A stretch of 64,000 nucleotides of DNA from Akkermansiaceae bacterium (lineage in GTDB: Bacteria; Verrucomicrobiota; Verrucomicrobiia; Verrucomicrobiales; Akkermansiaceae): NCBI GenBank assembly GCA_029253285.1, contig JAQWZU010000029.1, positions 1-64,000 on the forward strand, read 5' to 3'. The notes under the pieces are model-generated. The model did no database searches. It was not told where the DNA came from and saw nothing but the letters and a program-made list of their open reading frames with translations. Shown in pieces: positions 54,940-63,140 of this stretch. Made by a program: the position numbers and the translations under genes. Position 1 is the first letter of the stretch. Each line of letters opens with the position of its first letter.

Positions 54940-56100
54940 TTAATGCGATCTGGCATCGCGGAGCCTCGATAGAGTCGTCAAGGCGTATCCCGTTCCGTAA
55001 GGTTGATGGTAATCGTAGAGCGGGTAATCCCACCAGGAGCCGTCTTTTTCCTGTTTGCTTAAAATATGCCGGGATAGATGGGGGATGAATTCCTGCCGGT
55101 CTTTGGGATCGAGCATGAGGAGACATTCCGTGGCATAGTAAAATCCGTAATAGTAGAAGTAGCCTGAGATCGAAAAATGAGTCTCATGGGGAACGGGGCG
55201 CTTTCGGCCAATGTCAAACCATCCCTCGCGGAGACAGAGTCGCCGAAGCCAGTGCTGGATCAATTCATCGGTGACCCGTTTATCACCAAACTTGCGCATG
55301 GCGGCGAAGCAGACCTGGGTGCGCCCGAGGGAACCCGCCGGGCGGTTGATGCCGGAGCGAGGGCGGAGGCGATGATCAAGCGAGTAGACAAAAGACCAGT
55401 CGGCGGTTTTTTGTTGTTCGATGGAACGGAGTCCTCGTTTTACTTCGCGGGCGGGAGGACCGATTCCCATCGTCTCTTCCGCTTCTTTCATCGCGAGAAG
55501 AACAGTGGCCGTAGTGAATGAGGTGGGGATGCCGGAGAAGTGACTTGTGAAACCATCGAAATCCAAATAGCCCCAACCGCCACGAACATCTTCGGTTTTG
55601 TTCAGCATCTGGAATTGTAATTCCGCGAGCTGTTTCAATCGGGAGCGTTTTGCTTCATCATTTTCGTGATAGTTGTAGAGCGCAGAAATGGCTCTCAGGC
55701 CATAGGCGTGTCCCCAGACATTGTAGGTTGTGGTCGGGTCGACATGGCGGAGCTTGGGGAGCTTTTCAAAGAACCATTTTTCGCCCTTTGCGATGGCCGC
55801 TTTGGTCTCAGGTCGCTGGTCTTTGCTGTCGAGAAGACCGGCCAACGCCAAGGCCGATGCGCCACTGCGAAAGGCGAGGTGGGCTTCAGGGACCGGAGCA
55901 TAAATATTGAGACCTTTGGTTCTTGTCGGCCCGCCCCAAGAGCCGTCTTTGTTTTGCTTTCCGATGAGGTAATCAACCCCTCGTTTAATTGAGGTCTCCA
56001 ATTCACCCTCTTTAATTGGTTCGACCTCTTTGAGTGGGGCCAGTTTTTTTTGCTCCGAAAAAAGCGGAGAGAGGAAAAGGAAGAAGATCAGGAAGCGCAT
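54940..56100 (-). CDS. Secreted terpenoid-cyclase-fold (alpha/alpha toroid) protein
   Basis: 386 residues with a short signal peptide (MRFLIFFLFLSPLFS). The body carries squalene-cyclase/prenyltransferase-like helical repeats with QNKDGSWGG and QEKDGSWWDYP QxxDGSW motifs near each end, and AHLAFRSGASALALAGLLDS, YNVWGHAYGLRAISALYN and GRTQVCFAAMRKFGD between. No DXDD cyclase acid motif is seen, so a terpene-cyclising activity is unlikely. Such exported proteins are common in PVC genomes with unknown role. It lies 6 bp after the HlyD-like gene, in the same operon. Confidence 0.8.
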   Translation of the reverse strand: MRFLIFFLFLSPLFSEQKKLAPLKEVEPIKEGELETSIKRGVDYLIGKQNKDGSWGGPTRTKGLNIYAPVPEAHLAFRSGASALALAGLLDSKDQRPETKAAIAKGEKWFFEKLPKLRHVDPTTTYNVWGHAYGLRAISALYNYHENDEAKRSRLKQLAELQFQMLNKTEDVRGGWGYLDFDGFTSHFSGIPTSFTTATVLLAMKEAEETMGIGPPAREVKRGLRSIEQQKTADWSFVYSLDHRLRPRSGINRPAGSLGRTQVCFAAMRKFGDKRVTDELIQHWLRRLCLREGWFDIGRKRPVPHETHFSISGYFYYYGFYYATECLLMLDPKDRQEFIPHLSRHILSKQEKDGSWWDYPLYDYHQPYGTGYALTTLSRLRDARSH

Positions 56101-56106
56101 TTGATC

Positions 56107-57504
56107 CTACTCTGAAGCTGGCAGAAGGATGACTTGATCGGCGGCGATGCCTTCCAGAATCTCCACGTGGTCTCCCGAGGTTTTCCCTAATTTCACCTCG
56201 CGGACCTCGTCTGAGCCGTCAGCCATTTTTAGACGAATGGTGGATTTGTCCCCTTCGGTTTTCACGGCGCTTTTGGGGACCGTGAGGGCCTTTTCATTGC
56301 GGTAGGTGATGAGCTTTACTTTGGCTTTCATGCCACCGACCAAAGGAGAGTCTTTCGGCAGAGTCACTTTCATGGAGAGTTTATATTTCCCGTCTGCCCC
56401 CGGGATGTGGTCGAGACTTGTGATTTCAACCGGGAATGAGGTAGTGCCGATGCCATCCACTTCAGCGCTGCCCTTGTTTCCTGACGCAAGTTGTAAGCGC
56501 TGGTTTTGACCGACTGCTCCGTGAAGATTAAGCGAAACTCCGTTGGTAACAAATGAAACCAGAGCGGTCTTTGCGGGGGCGGTGCCGTTGACGAAGAGGA
56601 ATTTTGAAGTTCCGCCTAGGCTCCATGAGCGTCTGGAAATTTCTCCGTAAAAAATATGCCCGTCAGCTGGCGCCTTAAATGTCAGCCATTTCGCATCAGC
56701 TTCGAGCTCTTCAAGCTTTTTGTCAGCTTCGGTATCTTGTCGTTTTTGTTTAGCGACGGCGTGTCGTTTTTCCTCAAGTATTCGCGGGAGGTTCAGCTTG
56801 GCTGTATCGAACGAAAGCTTGGCAGCATCGAATGCGCGCTCCAAGTCGACGGCTTGTTCCGGGATGGTTTTTTTTAGTGTTCGCGCGGTGGAAAGTTCCA
56901 TTTTTTCGAGGCTGAACCTGGCAGTTTCCACGGAGGAACGTTGGCGCTTGAGAATAATTTCTTCGGTCTCTTCCGTCACGCCGTCCTCTTTATACATTTG
57001 CAGGAGCTGTTTCAGCTCCTCCTCGACATATTCGAGACTGCGCTTCGTTCGTGAGAGACTTTCGCGGGCATTCTTTTCCTGAATCGCCCGGCTGGTTTTC
57101 TTGAAGTAGTCTAATGACTCCTGATGGCGTTCGAAGGCGATTTCTTCTCCTTCAAGTAAACGGGGCGTGGTGATTTCGAGGTCAGCCAATTCGCGTTCGG
57201 CCCGAGCCAAAGCGATCTTGCGGGTCGCGACGGCCTTCTTGCTTTCCGCGAGGAGCTTGTCGTAGTCCTCGTGATCGAAGGCAACGATGGTTTGGCCCTT
57301 TTTCACCGCCGCACCGTGAGGAAGAAGCTCTTTGATTTCGAATTTGCTCCACTGCTCTGGATACAGCTTATGAACGACAACATCGTTGGGAAGGAAGGTG
57401 GCGTCGATGGATAAGCTGGTTTCGAATGGTGAGCTTTTGACGACGTGCTCGCTGGCTGAGAGCACGGCAGTTCCGAGAAAAGAAAAAAGAAAGGTTTTCG
57501 TCAT
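56107..57504 (-). CDS. HlyD-like periplasmic adaptor with long coiled coil
   Basis: 465 residues from ATG 57504, which gives the signal peptide MTKTFLFSFLGTAVLSASE; the longer frame covers the upstream gene's end. Adaptor layout: a biotinyl-lipoyl half-motif near 40-75 (LLPHGAAVKKGQTIVAFDHE), a long alpha-hairpin of about 190 residues (KKAVATRKIALARAERELAD to EKRHAVAKQKRQDTEADKKL), the returning lipoyl half (FKAPADGHIFYGEI), then beta-barrel and membrane-proximal domains (VPKSAVKTEGDKSTIRLKM). Usually such proteins link an inner-membrane exporter to an outer-membrane channel, but no transporter gene is adjacent. Confidence 0.82.
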   Translation of the reverse strand: MTKTFLFSFLGTAVLSASEHVVKSSPFETSLSIDATFLPNDVVVHKLYPEQWSKFEIKELLPHGAAVKKGQTIVAFDHEDYDKLLAESKKAVATRKIALARAERELADLEITTPRLLEGEEIAFERHQESLDYFKKTSRAIQEKNARESLSRTKRSLEYVEEELKQLLQMYKEDGVTEETEEIILKRQRSSVETARFSLEKMELSTARTLKKTIPEQAVDLERAFDAAKLSFDTAKLNLPRILEEKRHAVAKQKRQDTEADKKLEELEADAKWLTFKAPADGHIFYGEISRRSWSLGGTSKFLFVNGTAPAKTALVSFVTNGVSLNLHGAVGQNQRLQLASGNKGSAEVDGIGTTSFPVEITSLDHIPGADGKYKLSMKVTLPKDSPLVGGMKAKVKLITYRNEKALTVPKSAVKTEGDKSTIRLKMADGSDEVREVKLGKTSGDHVEILEGIAADQVILLPASE

Positions 57505-57514
57505 GTTGGTTGGC

Positions 57515-58189
57515 TTAGTGTCTGCGTTGATAACTGCCTTTCCTGGCGAGGTAAAGGGTGCGATTTTTTTTTGATTTTCCAGAAAGCGGGACGAGATCAG
57601 AGACGACCTCAAATCCTGTTTTGCGGAGTTCTTTTTCCAGCGCGGGGTCCGGTCGGTTCATCACGAGTCCGAGAAGGCCGCCGTGTTTGAGTCTTTCGTT
57701 TAGAATTGCAAGGAAGTTGCTCGAGGCGAATGACCAACCCTTTGGTGCGAGAGTGTTGAGGTGGTCCAGGTCGGCAACAACCGCTTGAACGCCGCTGAAT
57801 TCTTCCGAGAGAGGCTCGAAGGGGGACCTATGATCGAAATAGACCCGTTCATCATCGAGGGGATCGGTTGGTAGGTGTTTTGAAATCCAGTCAGGGAGCT
57901 TGCTTGATTCCGGCAGAATGACAAAGGACGCCTTTTGTTGGGGAAGTGCCTCTCGAGCGGCTGCGATGGAGTGACCGAAACCCAGACCGAGAAAAACAAT
58001 ACGTGGCTGGCGGGCCGGGCGGAATGGTTTGGCGACGAGTTCGACCAGCTTGCGGTTGGAGTATCCAAGGTGGCTGGCGTCGATTTGATTACCGCTGCAC
58101 TCAAGAAAGTAGCGCCCGTCGTGCTCGATGAGATCGAGGGGAAGCTGAGTACAGGATTGGGACTGCTCGATGAAATTGCGGGGTTTCAT
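57515..58189 (-). CDS. Spermidine-synthase-like methyltransferase-fold protein
   Basis: 224 residues. Rossmann-like SAM-binding region near 65-85 (PRIVFLGLGFGHSIAAAREA), an acidic segment near 120-140 (RVYFDHRSPFEPL, VQAVVADLDHLNTLAP) and HGGLLGLVMNRPDPALEKEL resemble the spermidine-synthase-like branch of class I methyltransferases. The usual D-x-x-G/GGG donor motif is replaced by GLGFGHS, so the substrate is unclear. First gene of the operon that continues with the HlyD-like and toroid proteins (10-bp gap). Confidence 0.65.
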   Translation of the reverse strand: MKPRNFIEQSQSCTQLPLDLIEHDGRYFLECSGNQIDASHLGYSNRKLVELVAKPFRPARQPRIVFLGLGFGHSIAAAREALPQQKASFVILPESSKLPDWISKHLPTDPLDDERVYFDHRSPFEPLSEEFSGVQAVVADLDHLNTLAPKGWSFASSNFLAILNERLKHGGLLGLVMNRPDPALEKELRKTGFEVVSDLVPLSGKSKKNRTLYLARKGSYQRRH

Positions 58190-58524
58190 TAGGTATTTCG
58201 CGGAATTGCTCCGTGATGGGGAGGGTTGTCTTGTCAGATGGTGAGATAATCCAGTAGAAAAATTCGCAATGAGATTGAGATGGGGTGGTGAGGCAGGTAT
58301 TCATCTCCGCGTATTTGACAGTGAGGTGTGAATAAGTCGTCGGGTTGATCTGTCTTGATTGCTGTAAAACGCCTGATTTTATAACCTCAACGAGCTCTAT
58401 TCGCAATTTATTCACATGGTGAATGAATTGTGAATAGTTGAGAAAAGCGGGGGATAAGAAAATCTCGCGTCTTTGTCCTTGCACCTTGGGCCTAAATAAT
58501 TAGCTTCTGCGCGCACCGCAAGTT
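58190..58524. other. Gene-less stretch with DnaA-box-like sites
   Basis: Contains TGTGAATAA at 58327-58335 (complement of TTATTCACA), TTATTCACA at 58408-58416 and TGTGAATAG at 58429-58437, all fitting or one off the TTATNCACA DnaA box. They flank an AT-rich segment near 58362-58386. A perfect palindrome ATTCACATGGTGAAT overlaps the second box. A possible tRNA promoter lies near 58474-58502 (TTGTCC, then ATAATT after 17 bp). Confidence 0.4.
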
Positions 58525-58601
58525 GGTGGCCGTAGCTCAGTTGGTAGAGCCCCTGATTGTGATTCAGGTTGTCGCGGGTTCAAGTCCCGTCGGTCGCCCC
58601 A
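58525..58601 (+). tRNA. tRNA-His (GTG anticodon)
   Basis: Acceptor GTGGCCG pairs with CGGTCGC, D-arm GCTCAGTTGGTAGAGC, anticodon arm CCTGATTGTGATTCAGG with anticodon GTG, T-arm with GGTTCAAGTCC. The histidine-specific extra G(-1) at 58525 opposite C73 is present, and the CCA end is encoded. Confidence 0.97.
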
Positions 58602-58606
58602 TTCTT

Positions 58607-58642
58607 AAAAAGCCGCTTCTCTTTGTGAGGAGCGGCTTTTTC
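58607..58642 (+). terminator. Terminator after tRNA-His
   Basis: AAAAAGCCGCTTCTC, loop TTTGT, GAGGAGCGGCTTTTT: a long stem flanked by A and T runs, so it probably works on both strands and also ends the convergent membrane gene. Confidence 0.9.
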
Positions 58643-58647
58643 CTGAT

Positions 58648-59256
58648 CTAGAGCGATTGTTGGAAGTCTTTGACCTTTTGGCGGGTGAGGAGGATCCAGG
58701 ACGTAATGGGATAGATCATCATAATGAAAGCCCCGGCCACACCGCCGAATTTGTAGACTAGGCAGAGACTCTTTATGATGGCCTCGTTAGCGCCGGATAC
58801 CCCGTCGCAAAAGGTCTGATAGGCTGGAAAGGCGATGGTGATGATCAGGATGATTGAGGCGATCTTGGCGATGATTGAGAGAAGACTGTATTTGTGGGAA
58901 AGCCCGACGCCCCAGCGGGCGTTGAGAAGCATGGCGAGGCCGCTGGTCAAGAGCATGGTGGCCAGGATCACGCTGAAAATCTCGAAGTAGAGGTTCAGCG
59001 AGAGCGCCTTGTCGAGAGCTTCGAGCGCTTCCGGAGTAAATTCGGCGGGAGCTTCCTTGTCTTGTTGAAATGACTGGAGGATGGAGGTTCTGGGATTGTT
59101 TGAATCTAGTTTGTTGAAAATGATTCCTCCAAATCCCACCGTGGCGACCAAAAAGTGCAGGATCCCGAAGACCGTAACTTGAGAGGGCTTTGGGACCAGA
59201 GGTGAAACGCCATTGACCAGGGTTTCAGACTCCGGAGCTTGGTAGGGATTATCCAT
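58648..59256 (-). CDS. Hypothetical membrane protein with NPYQAP N-terminus
   Basis: 202 residues. The N-terminus MDNPYQAPES is a motif seen at the start of many uncharacterised membrane proteins of Planctomycetes and Verrucomicrobia. Four hydrophobic segments follow (about 29-46, 92-112, 125-145 and 170-190), so it is an inner-membrane protein. No function can be assigned. Its ATG overlaps the longest possible tyrS start on the other strand, which argues for a later tyrS start. Confidence 0.8.
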   Translation of the reverse strand: MDNPYQAPESETLVNGVSPLVPKPSQVTVFGILHFLVATVGFGGIIFNKLDSNNPRTSILQSFQQDKEAPAEFTPEALEALDKALSLNLYFEIFSVILATMLLTSGLAMLLNARWGVGLSHKYSLLSIIAKIASIILIITIAFPAYQTFCDGVSGANEAIIKSLCLVYKFGGVAGAFIMMIYPITSWILLTRQKVKDFQQSL

Positions 59257-59308
59257 GCTTGCCGAGACTAGAGAACGGCTTATGGCGAGGAAAGACGAGA
59301 ATCACGCC

Positions 59309-60523
59309 ATGACGCTTGAATTCCGGTCCAAGGACCGCTTAGCTCTCGCCCGCATGAGTGACGAGGTATTGGCGCAATTGGTTGGCGGAACCGCAAAGGT
59401 CCTTTCGGAAAAAGAATTGGCCGAAAAATTAAAGGAAGGAAGACCCCTCCGGATTAAGCTGGGAGTGGATCCCACCGCGCCGGATATCCACCTCGGACAC
59501 ACTGTGCCGCTTGAGAAGCTGCGCCAGTTTCAACAATTGGGCCACCAGGCGGTGCTAATTATTGGTGATTTCACCGCAACGGTTGGAGATCCCACCGGCC
59601 GGAGCTCGGCTCGTCCGCCTCTCACGCGCGAGGAAGTGCTCTCGAATGCCGAGACATATACGGATCAGGCTTTTAAAATCCTCGATCGTCAGAAAACAGA
59701 GGTCGTCTTTAATGGTGAGTGGTTTCGTAAGATGAGCTATGAAGAGGTTCTCCGGCTTAATGCCCGGGTGACGATGCAGCAAATGCTTCAGCGCGAGGAT
59801 TTCAAGGAACGGATCGCGAAAGGCCAGGAAGTTCGACTTCACGAAATTCAGTATCCCATCATGCAGGGCTGGGACTCGGTGGAAGTGCGCTCCGATGTCG
59901 AAATTGGAGGAACCGACCAGCTCTTCAACATCCTCGTGGGTCGAGATTTGCAAAAAGAAGAGGGACAGCCACAACAGGTTGTCATGCTCATGCCGCTTCT
60001 TGAGGGACTGGATGGGACCAAGAAGATGTCCAAGAGTTCCCACAACTATGTAGGTGTGAACGAGGCCCCCAACGAGATGTTTGGGAAGCTGATGAGTATC
60101 AGCGACGAGTTAATGGATCGGTATTATCTCTTACTGCTCGGATCCGCTCGGGATGCCTCGCTTCATCCGATGGAAGCCAAGAAGGAATTGGCTCGGCTCT
60201 TGGTATCCCGCTATCACAGCGATGAGGGAGCGAAAGCGGCCATCGAATTTTGGAATTTACGCCATAGCAAAGGTGATGTGAGCGTTGGTGCGGTGGATTA
60301 TCGTCCTTCTGGTGACCAGAGTAGTGTTGCGCAGATCGTGCAGTCAGCCTTTCTTGAAGTCTTCGATCTTCAAAAGTCGCTAGGCGAGGTTAAAAAGCAA
60401 TTTATCATTCCCGGAGCAGTGCAGTTGGACGGTGTTAAACTAACCGATCCGGCCGGAACCTTTGAGGCTCAGTCTGGACAAATTCTTCGATTGAGTAAAA
60501 AGCACTCAGTCAAGATAGTTTAA
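59309..60523 (+). CDS. tyrS: Tyrosyl-tRNA synthetase
   Basis: Class I synthetase charging tRNA-Tyr. I place the start at ATG 59309 (MTLEFRSKDRLALARMSDEV); an ATG at 59282 and one at 59255, which overlaps the divergent gene, are also in frame, and none has a decisive Shine-Dalgarno. The HIGH motif is H61-L-G-H in DPTAPDIHLGHTVPLEKLRQ, and KMSKS is at 239-243 (GLDGTKKMSKSSHNYVG). GGTDQLFNILVGR is the tyrosine-site helix. A C-terminal S4-type RNA-binding domain closes the protein (LQKSLGEVKKQFIIPGAVQL). About 404 residues. Confidence 0.96.
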   Translation: MTLEFRSKDRLALARMSDEVLAQLVGGTAKVLSEKELAEKLKEGRPLRIKLGVDPTAPDIHLGHTVPLEKLRQFQQLGHQAVLIIGDFTATVGDPTGRSSARPPLTREEVLSNAETYTDQAFKILDRQKTEVVFNGEWFRKMSYEEVLRLNARVTMQQMLQREDFKERIAKGQEVRLHEIQYPIMQGWDSVEVRSDVEIGGTDQLFNILVGRDLQKEEGQPQQVVMLMPLLEGLDGTKKMSKSSHNYVGVNEAPNEMFGKLMSISDELMDRYYLLLLGSARDASLHPMEAKKELARLLVSRYHSDEGAKAAIEFWNLRHSKGDVSVGAVDYRPSGDQSSVAQIVQSAFLEVFDLQKSLGEVKKQFIIPGAVQLDGVKLTDPAGTFEAQSGQILRLSKKHSVKIV

Positions 60524-60592
60524 CAAATCTGAGGATCTTCGCTGGCCGAGCTTGTCCGCTTGGCGTAGGTTCCGCCCGACAAGATTTTATCT

Positions 60593-62014
60593 ATGAGTGA
60601 CTTTTTCTATGCCCTCCTTCTGATGCTGGTAGTGATCGGGATTTTTAACGTGATCATTTTTGTTCACGAACTGGGTCATTTCTTGGCCGCCCGATGGCGT
60701 GGCCTGCAAGTGGATCGTTTCCAAATCTGGTTCGGGAAGCCGATTTGGAAGAAGGAAATCAATGGCGTGCAGTATGGACTGGGCTGGCTTCCCTTCGGAG
60801 GATTTGTGGCTTTGCCCCAGATGGTCACCATGGAGTCGGTCGAGGGAAGTAATCGCGGCAAAGACGAACTCCCTCCGGTCAGCCCGCTTGACAAAATCAT
60901 TGTGGCCTTCGCGGGCCCGCTTTTCAGTCTTTCCCTCGCCGTTTTGGGATCGCTGTTGGTATGGCAGGTCGGGAAACCCCAGGATGCAATCACTTCAACG
61001 GTAATTGGTGGTGTTGTCGCGGATGGTCCGGCGGACAAGGCCGGTCTCCTTCCGGGGGATAAGATTCTCGAAGTAAATGGGGAGTCGGTGGATTGGTTTC
61101 GCGGAAGTATCTTCAAGGGAGTGCAGGAGCAGGTCATGCTCACTGAGGGGGAAGTAGTGAAGTTTAAGATCGAGCGAGACGGAGAAGTTCAATTTGTGGA
61201 ATCAAAGTTCGATATTGAGGAGACCGCGTTTTTTAGACGGCGTGCTCTTCCTCGGGTTGGGATTGGTGCGGCTGGACCCGCCATCATCGGGGAGATTCTG
61301 GAAGGTGAAAATGAGAGTCCTGCCAAGCGCGCGGGACTGAAAAAGGGAGACCAGGTGATTCAGGTGAATGGCGTCGAGGTCGTGGGAACTCTTCACGTGA
61401 GTCAGTTGTTGGCTGACAATGAATGGAAGCAAAGTGTTTTCCAAGTGAAGCGCGGTGATCAAATTATTGAGTGCAGTGTAACGCCTTTAAAACCGGAAGG
61501 GGAGATGTTTGAGGATCAGGATCCCAAGGTCGGAATTCTTTGGGATTGGCAGGCGAATATCGAGACTGCCATGGTGCATCCAACTCCGTATTTTCAAATT
61601 TTGGACAGCCTGAAGACAATGTGGGTCACGATTTCTAAGGTTACTTCTCCATCTTCACATGTAGGTGTCGATCAGCTTGCCGGTCCGGTTGGAATCGCCC
61701 GAACCAAATACCTCCTCCTCAAGACTGAAGACGGTTGGCTGCGGGTAATGTGGTTTTTCGTCCTCTTTAATGTTAACCTGGCGGTCTTGAATATGCTGCC
61801 CTTACCTGTCCTGGATGGTGGGCACATTGTCATGGCAATTATCGAGTGGGTTCGCGGTCGTCCGGTTAATCAGCGCGTGCTGGAGGTGGTTCAGACTGGA
61901 TTTGCGCTACTCTTAATTGGCTTTATGCTTTTCATCACCACAAAAGACCTTGGGGACACGATTCCATCGGGCGGTAAGGACGGTAAAGTAGTCTGGCCCG
62001 AAGTCGCTCCGTAG
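60593..62014 (+). CDS. rseP: RseP-type site-2 protease (M50 family)
   Basis: 473 residues. Intramembrane zinc metalloprotease that in E. coli cleaves anti-sigma factor RseA and remnant signal peptides. The catalytic helix carries H25-E-L-G-H29 (FVHELGHFLAARW). Two PDZ domains follow, near 135-200 (VVADGPADKAGLLPGDKILE) and 220-300 (SPAKRAGLKKGDQVIQVNGV). The third zinc ligand is in NMLPLPVLDGGHIVMAIIEW near 405. At least four membrane helices. It lies 69 bp after tyrS and ahead of the PIN/TRAM gene. Confidence 0.94.
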   Translation: MSDFFYALLLMLVVIGIFNVIIFVHELGHFLAARWRGLQVDRFQIWFGKPIWKKEINGVQYGLGWLPFGGFVALPQMVTMESVEGSNRGKDELPPVSPLDKIIVAFAGPLFSLSLAVLGSLLVWQVGKPQDAITSTVIGGVVADGPADKAGLLPGDKILEVNGESVDWFRGSIFKGVQEQVMLTEGEVVKFKIERDGEVQFVESKFDIEETAFFRRRALPRVGIGAAGPAIIGEILEGENESPAKRAGLKKGDQVIQVNGVEVVGTLHVSQLLADNEWKQSVFQVKRGDQIIECSVTPLKPEGEMFEDQDPKVGILWDWQANIETAMVHPTPYFQILDSLKTMWVTISKVTSPSSHVGVDQLAGPVGIARTKYLLLKTEDGWLRVMWFFVLFNVNLAVLNMLPLPVLDGGHIVMAIIEWVRGRPVNQRVLEVVQTGFALLLIGFMLFITTKDLGDTIPSGGKDGKVVWPEVAP

Positions 62015-62075
62015 GGGGAGCTTGCTTCCTGAGAGGTGACCTGTCATAGCTACTGCCTCGCTTTTTCTGATAGAG

Positions 62076-63140
62076 ATGAAACGCACCCCTCATTCCGTCA
62101 ACGTCGCCCGGCTCACTTATGTCGTCATCTGTGAACTCGCAGGCTTGGCAATTGCCCTGAGCACCCCCGCAATTGAACTATGGGCCGGATTGTTTGGAGC
62201 GCTGATCGTGGCCGGGTTTTTTATCTTCGTAGAATCCTTGATGAAGGATTTTACGCTGCGTGGGTTTTCAACCGCGACCTTCGGGGTCGCGATCGGATTG
62301 ATCTGCGGATTTCTTCTAAATCGTGTTGGCATCACTGATCTGGTCAAGTTGGCGACGAGTTCCTTCTCGGACGAAAGCATAGGAGATTCACTGGTTCTTG
62401 CTCTCAATGTCGCGATCTACAGTAGTCTGGCATTTTTGGGGGCGGTGCTCGCATTGCGGAGTAGTCAGGAAGATTTTTCTTTCATCATTCCCTATGTCCG
62501 ATTCCGTCAGGATGCCGCCTCGGGACAGCCTCTATTGCTCGATGGCGAGGTCATTATGGACGGGCGGCTCCCACGAATGATGGCGGCTGGATTTTTGACC
62601 GGACGGCTTCTTGTTCCGCAATTCGTGCTAGATGAACTTCAAGTCATGGCCAATTCCGCTGCGGCAGGGAAACGGCAGCGGGGACAACGCGGGTTGGAGA
62701 TTTTGGATGAGCTGCAGAAAAATCCCGGAGTTCCAATTACCATTCATGATGCACGCGGAATTGCCGAGGATGAATCATTTCAGGGGCGACTGGTGCAGTC
62801 CGCTAAGTTGCTCGGAGCGCGCTTGGTGACCACAGATGAGAATCTCACCAAAGTGGCGCATCTCCAGTCGGCGGATATTATCAATCTGAATGATCTCTCG
62901 GACGCTCTGAAGCCAGCCGTGGTGGTCGGAGAGTCGATGCGACTTGCCTTGGTGCGTTCAGGAAAAGACGAACATCAGGCGGTGGGATATATGCCGGATG
63001 GCACCATGATTGTGGTGAATCACGCGATCTCGAAGATTGGCACTTCACAGGATGTCACTGTGATTAGCACGCTTCAGACGAGCGCCGGCCAAATGGTCTT
63101 TGCCGAGCTTCACGATAACGAAGGAGAGAAAGGTGAGTGA
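62076..63140 (+). CDS. Membrane PIN/TRAM-domain protein (YacL-like)
   Basis: 354 residues: about four membrane helices in residues 10-130, then a PIN nuclease-like domain at about 160-285 (EVIMDGRLPRMMAAGFLTGR, VPQFVLDELQVMANS, LGARLVTTDENLTKVA with the conserved acidic residues), and a TRAM-type RNA-binding domain at about 290-350 (GESMRLALVRSGKDEHQAVG, DGTMIVVNHAISKIG). This is the layout of YacL-like proteins, putative RNases of unknown target. Overlaps the following xseA start by 8 bp. Confidence 0.9.
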   Translation: MKRTPHSVNVARLTYVVICELAGLAIALSTPAIELWAGLFGALIVAGFFIFVESLMKDFTLRGFSTATFGVAIGLICGFLLNRVGITDLVKLATSSFSDESIGDSLVLALNVAIYSSLAFLGAVLALRSSQEDFSFIIPYVRFRQDAASGQPLLLDGEVIMDGRLPRMMAAGFLTGRLLVPQFVLDELQVMANSAAAGKRQRGQRGLEILDELQKNPGVPITIHDARGIAEDESFQGRLVQSAKLLGARLVTTDENLTKVAHLQSADIINLNDLSDALKPAVVVGESMRLALVRSGKDEHQAVGYMPDGTMIVVNHAISKIGTSQDVTVISTLQTSAGQMVFAELHDNEGEKGE

